A DNA stretch of 64,000 bases, from assembly GCA_021464245.1 (NCBI GenBank), contig JADCRB010000047.1, forward strand, positions 1 to 64,000, read 5' to 3'. Below the pieces are notes generated by a model. That model worked only from the letters and a program-made list of their open reading frames with translations. It made no database searches and was not told where the DNA came from. Shown here one piece after another: positions 60,429 through 64,000 of the stretch. The position numbers and the translations under genes are program-made. Positions within the stretch are counted from its first letter, which is position 1. Each line of letters starts with the position of its first letter. This DNA is from Carallia brachiata (taxonomy: Eukaryota > Streptophyta > Magnoliopsida > Malpighiales > Rhizophoraceae).

Positions 60429-62768
60429 ATGGGTATCTGCTGGAGCTGTCTTGCAGGCAAGTCAAAGTCAGCCACAGCACCAGCCGCCAACGATCCAGCT
60501 CCCACCATCGCCCCAGCCTCACCCCCATCCCCGGATCCAGCTCCCAGCATCATTGGCCATTTCAGTGATGGTAAGTTTGCTACCATTTCTTTCTTCATAA
60601 ATTGATCCTTTTTTTCTTTTCATTGAAATTCAGCCATAACTTATGTTCCCATCCAAAACATAGTTGTCAGCCCCCACTGCTATTACTTGGCTTGGGAAAA
60701 GTTTGTGCTCCATACAATTTCTTCGTGCGAAGTATCAAAGTATAATCGGTCCCCAATTTAGTGAAATCACATTGATATTTTGTAGAAAAACAAAATGAAG
60801 CCATAAGATATATTTGCTTTCTGTTGTTTTATATTTTATCAGTATAGTTGCATTGAGTTAACGATTGATTGCACTTTGATGCTTTGTATGGAGGAATTGT
60901 ATGGATCTGCATCCGTGCCCTTTTTGGTTTTTATGTATGTAATTTCAACTACAATCTCATTCCAGAACTTAATTATGGACTATAGTTTTCCATTTAAGGC
61001 CTTTAGTTTCTACCTTGACTGACTAGAAACCTGTTATCAGGTGATGATTCGTTTGGGGGTAGCAATGCCTCTGGCAACAGCTGGCTCTCTGTGGCAACTA
61101 CCAATATTACATCATTGCTAATTCAGGCCAGTGGCGCTATTGGAGCATTTTGGCTCAACAATGTGGCTGATGATAATGAATTCCCGGCCGCAGTGGATGA
61201 TGAGGCACTTCCAGATTTGGGTACTGCTACTAGTGGCTCAAAGCTGAGAGCTTTCACCTATGCACAACTGAAAGCTGCGACCCTTAATTTTAGAAGTAGT
61301 ATGGTGATAGGAAAGGGAGGTTTTGGCAGCGTGTACAAGGGTTGGCTCAAGGAGAAGTTGCCATGTCAGGGCACTAAGAAATGGGCTATTGCCGTCAAGA
61401 AATTGGAATCAAGCAGCAAGCAAGGATTTCGCCAGTGGCGGGTGATTCTTTGAACTTGCTCGCGTTGTATGCTATTATGTCTTCTCAAACACTGTGACAA
61501 ATATCACCAAGATTAAGCTTTTGCCGCTAAGAAATGGCTTTGTTGTATACTAATCTGGCTGTCAGTTGCTCATGCATGCAGGCAGAAGTCGGTTTCCTTA
61601 GAAGGCTTTCTCATCCAAACATCATAAAGCTGTTGGGATACTGCCGCGAAGATGAAGAGCTTCTCATTGTCTATGAATTCATGCAAAAAGGCAGCTTAAA
61701 TTATCATTTGTTTGGAAGTACGAACTGTCCAACTTCAATAAATTTTAGAGATACCAGCCAAATGCTCGGGCATTGCTGGTGTGATTTTTGCAGATAAAAG
61801 ATCACTCATTTTATTCTTGCTGCATCGAATTATTCTACTTGTGCAGGGAAATCAATCCAAGTGCTACCGTGGGAAATAAGAGTAAAAGTTGCAGTAGGAA
61901 TGGCTCAAGGATTGTCTTATTTGCATATGATGGACAAGCCAATAATCTACCGGGATTTCAAAACCTCTAATGTTCTTCTCGACGAGGTAACTTCTGGATT
62001 ACTGCAAAGTCTAAATCCTAGACTCGATGAGTAATACTTTTCATAAAATTATAGAGGCTGACTTCACAAATAGTTAAAATCTTCCTTTTACTGTTGCCTT
62101 TTGATGCAATACCTAAAAACTATGATCCACCCTGTAATGGAAAATGAGAGCCTTTAAGTCATTAGAGAGGAGCCAAAAGTTTCTATTTAGAAATCGCCTA
62201 ACTTCAAATGTTTTATCAGTCCTATAATGCAAAGATATCAGACTTTGGCTTGGCAAAATGGGGACCAACAGATGGTGACCAAAGTGTAACAGGGCATGTT
62301 GTAGGGACAGTTGGTTATGCTGCTCCTGAGTATATTGCTGCAGGTAAATTTCTTTATGCCCTTAGACTAGATGTCCCACAGGTTTCCATGATGGTTTGCT
62401 TTTGACTTTTGAACTTTGCCATGACAACGGTGCTATTCTATTGGTCAGGAATTTTGTACGTAAAGAGCGATGTGTATAGTTTTGGCGTTGTCTTGGTCGA
62501 GTTGCTAACAGGTTTAAGGGCAATCGATAAAAGCCGTCCAAGTGGGCAAAAGAACCTATTGGAATGGGCTAAACCATCTTTATCAAGTAAAAAGAAGCTG
62601 AAAAATATAATGGACCCTAAATTGGAGGGGAAATATGCTATCAAGGAAGTTGTGCAAGTTGCACACCTTGCTCTCAGATGTGTTCAAGGTGACCCCAAAC
62701 GCCGACCGTCAATGAAAGAAGTTGCGGAGACACTAGAAAAGCTTGAAGCTCGCCATAAAATTGACTAA
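60429..62768 (+). CDS. Receptor-like cytoplasmic kinase, family VII (PBL-like)
   Basis: A membrane-tethered Ser/Thr kinase of the type that relays signals from surface receptors. Six exons: 60429-60570, 61041-61441, 61582-61717, 61847-61986, 62220-62343, 62449-62768; all GT-AG, phases consistent, 420 residues, frame intact. MGICWSC carries a glycine for myristoylation and cysteines for palmitoylation. An alanine/proline-rich stretch (residues 15-40) follows. Kinase motifs: [13 protein letters not shown] before the domain, [101 protein letters not shown] in place of HRD is normal in family VII. All catalytic residues are present, so it should be active. It has a tandem sister downstream. Confidence 0.95.
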
Positions 62769-63583
62769 GAAGAATGGATTTCATTCTAGATGTCAAATGT
62801 CTGATGAGGATTGTCAGATTCCTCGTACACATGCAAATTAGCATCATCTGTAATCTTCCATTCCACCATTTTTGGAAGGGAAACTGAACTATATCAAATG
62901 GCTCATTCAGATTGTCAGTTTCCTCATAGACATGCAAACTAGTGTCATCTATCTTCCACCGTCCCACTTTATCATAAGGGACCTGCCAATTCTTGCCTCA
63001 GGCAACACTGATATCTCAAACAAAAAAAAAAAACTTTTAAGTGCCTAACGCGAATTGTTACCTCAACTCAAAAGGAAAAAAAAAAAAAAAAAGCTGATCC
63101 ACATGATTTCCCTAAAGCACTCAAATAATAATAATAATAATAATAATAATAAAGAGTCTCACCACAGACATACAAGTGAAACTGAGTTGGGATTTAAGTG
63201 TGTAAAAACTAAAGTTACTACTTGTCTTTTTTTTTTTTTTTTAAACAATAATTAGTATTAGTGGTCATTCAATTAGGTTACTTTTAGTTTTTTTAACATT
63301 TTCCCATTCCAAAAAAGAAAATACAAGTAATATACTAATCTATAGTGCCTAGCGCCAACTCAAAAGGGGAAAAAAAGCCGATCCATTATATATATAGTTC
63401 ATGATTGATGGATCATCCATATGATTTCCCTAGCATACTCATATATATATATATATGTATGTAATGATTGATTATATAATGATAAACAACATAAGAAGGA
63501 AAACAGGAAAATTCTGAGCTAACAGCAGAAAGAAAGCTCTGATTTGATTTTGGTAACACAAAAGGAATTTTGCATCATTTTTT
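62769..63583. other. Spacer between the two RLCK genes
   Basis: Contains the 3' untranslated region of the first copy. Two imperfect direct copies of an ATGCAAAYTAGYRTCATCT...CCTCRTA block lie at about 62800-62955. A (TAA)n microsatellite at 63126-63151, poly(A/T) tracts and a TA-alternating tract (63441-63455) follow. From 63468 it matches the upstream region of the first copy. Confidence 0.6.
63126..63151. repeat. (TAA)n microsatellite
   Basis: Nine or so perfect TAA units between the two RLCK genes. Simple-sequence repeat. Confidence 0.9.
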
Positions 63584-64000
63584 ATGGGTATCTGCTGGAG
63601 CTGTCTTACAGGCAAGTCAAAGTCAGCCACAGCACCAGCCGCCAATGCTCCAGCTCCCACCATCGCCCCAGCCGCCAATGCGCTAGCTCCCATGATTGCC
63701 CCATCCTCACCCCCATCCCAAGATCCAGCTCGCAGCATCATGGGCCATTTCAGTGATGGTAAGTTTGCTACCATTTCTTTCTTCATGAATTGATCCCTTT
63801 TCTTTTCTTTGAAATTCAGCCGTTACTTATGTTCCCATCCAAAACATAGTTGTCGCCCCCCACTACTATTTCTTGGTTTTTATTTACGTAATTTCAAGAA
63901 CAATCTCATTCCAGAATTTGACTATGAGGTTTCCATTCAAGGGCTTGAGTTTTTACCTTGGCTGACTAGAAACCTGTTATCAGGTAATGATTCTTTTAGG
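63584..64000 (+). CDS. Receptor-like cytoplasmic kinase, tandem copy 2 (5' part, cut by window end)
   Basis: Exon 1 is 63584-63758 and exon 2 begins at 63984 and runs off the window. The encoded start [15 protein letters not shown] is almost the same as in the first copy, with the same acylation signals. Exon 1 is 33 bp longer because the alanine/proline segment is duplicated. Intron 1 is 225 bp rather than 470. Exon 2 starts GNDSF where copy 1 has GDDSF. The kinase domain lies beyond the window, so whether the copy is functional cannot be judged. Confidence 0.9.

Overview
This window is nuclear DNA of a flowering plant, most likely a woody eudicot. The genes have GT-AG introns and encode plant families: GH5 endo-mannanase, early nodulin-like phytocyanin, SINA-type E3 ligase, Pti1-like kinase and RLCK-VII kinases. 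The spacers are long, AT-rich and full of short DNA-transposon relics. I could not fix the genus or species from sequence alone.

Layout: 1-7.6 kb is gene-free (a wax-synthase-like fragment, a hAT-type element at 1239-1874, a 1.25 kb palindromic element at 3530-4780). A wax-synthase/MBOAT gene follows at 7736-8798 (+). A 15-cysteine secreted peptide lies at 13021-13377 (+). Then come an endo-mannanase (13975-16597, -), a second hAT-type element with a perfect 8-bp target duplication (16967-17619), fumarylacetoacetase (19689-23517, -, 14 exons) and an early nodulin-like protein (25107-26282, -). From 26.3 to 36.6 kb there is only repeat-rich spacer, including a possibly mis-joined hAT-like element around a single N at 33145. 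Next are an Aha1-type Hsp90 co-chaperone (36586-38070, -) and gamma-tubulin complex protein 3 (40178-42845, -). A purine-rich element, an N plus a 121-base C run, and LINE debris follow. The right third carries a SINA-type RING E3 ligase (49800-52067, +), a Pti1-like kinase (54697-56928, +), a possible small secreted peptide (57656-57970, -), and a tandem pair of RLCK-VII kinases, the second cut by the window end (60429-62768 and 63584-64000, +).

The genes are unrelated single transcription units, not an operon or pathway cluster. The only local gene family is the RLCK pair, which arose by tandem duplication of about 3.2 kb. I found no CRISPR array, convincing tRNA or rRNA gene, virus or toxin gene, and no persuasive case for a new multi-gene system.

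The most important caution is sequence quality. Five of ten protein genes carry isolated one-base gains or losses (19 by my count, 16 of them losses). Undoing them makes exon lengths and splice phases add up exactly. With two single-N joins, one flanked by a 0.95 kb direct duplication and one by a 121-base C run, this looks like an imperfect draft assembly. The broken frames should not be read as pseudogenes without read support.
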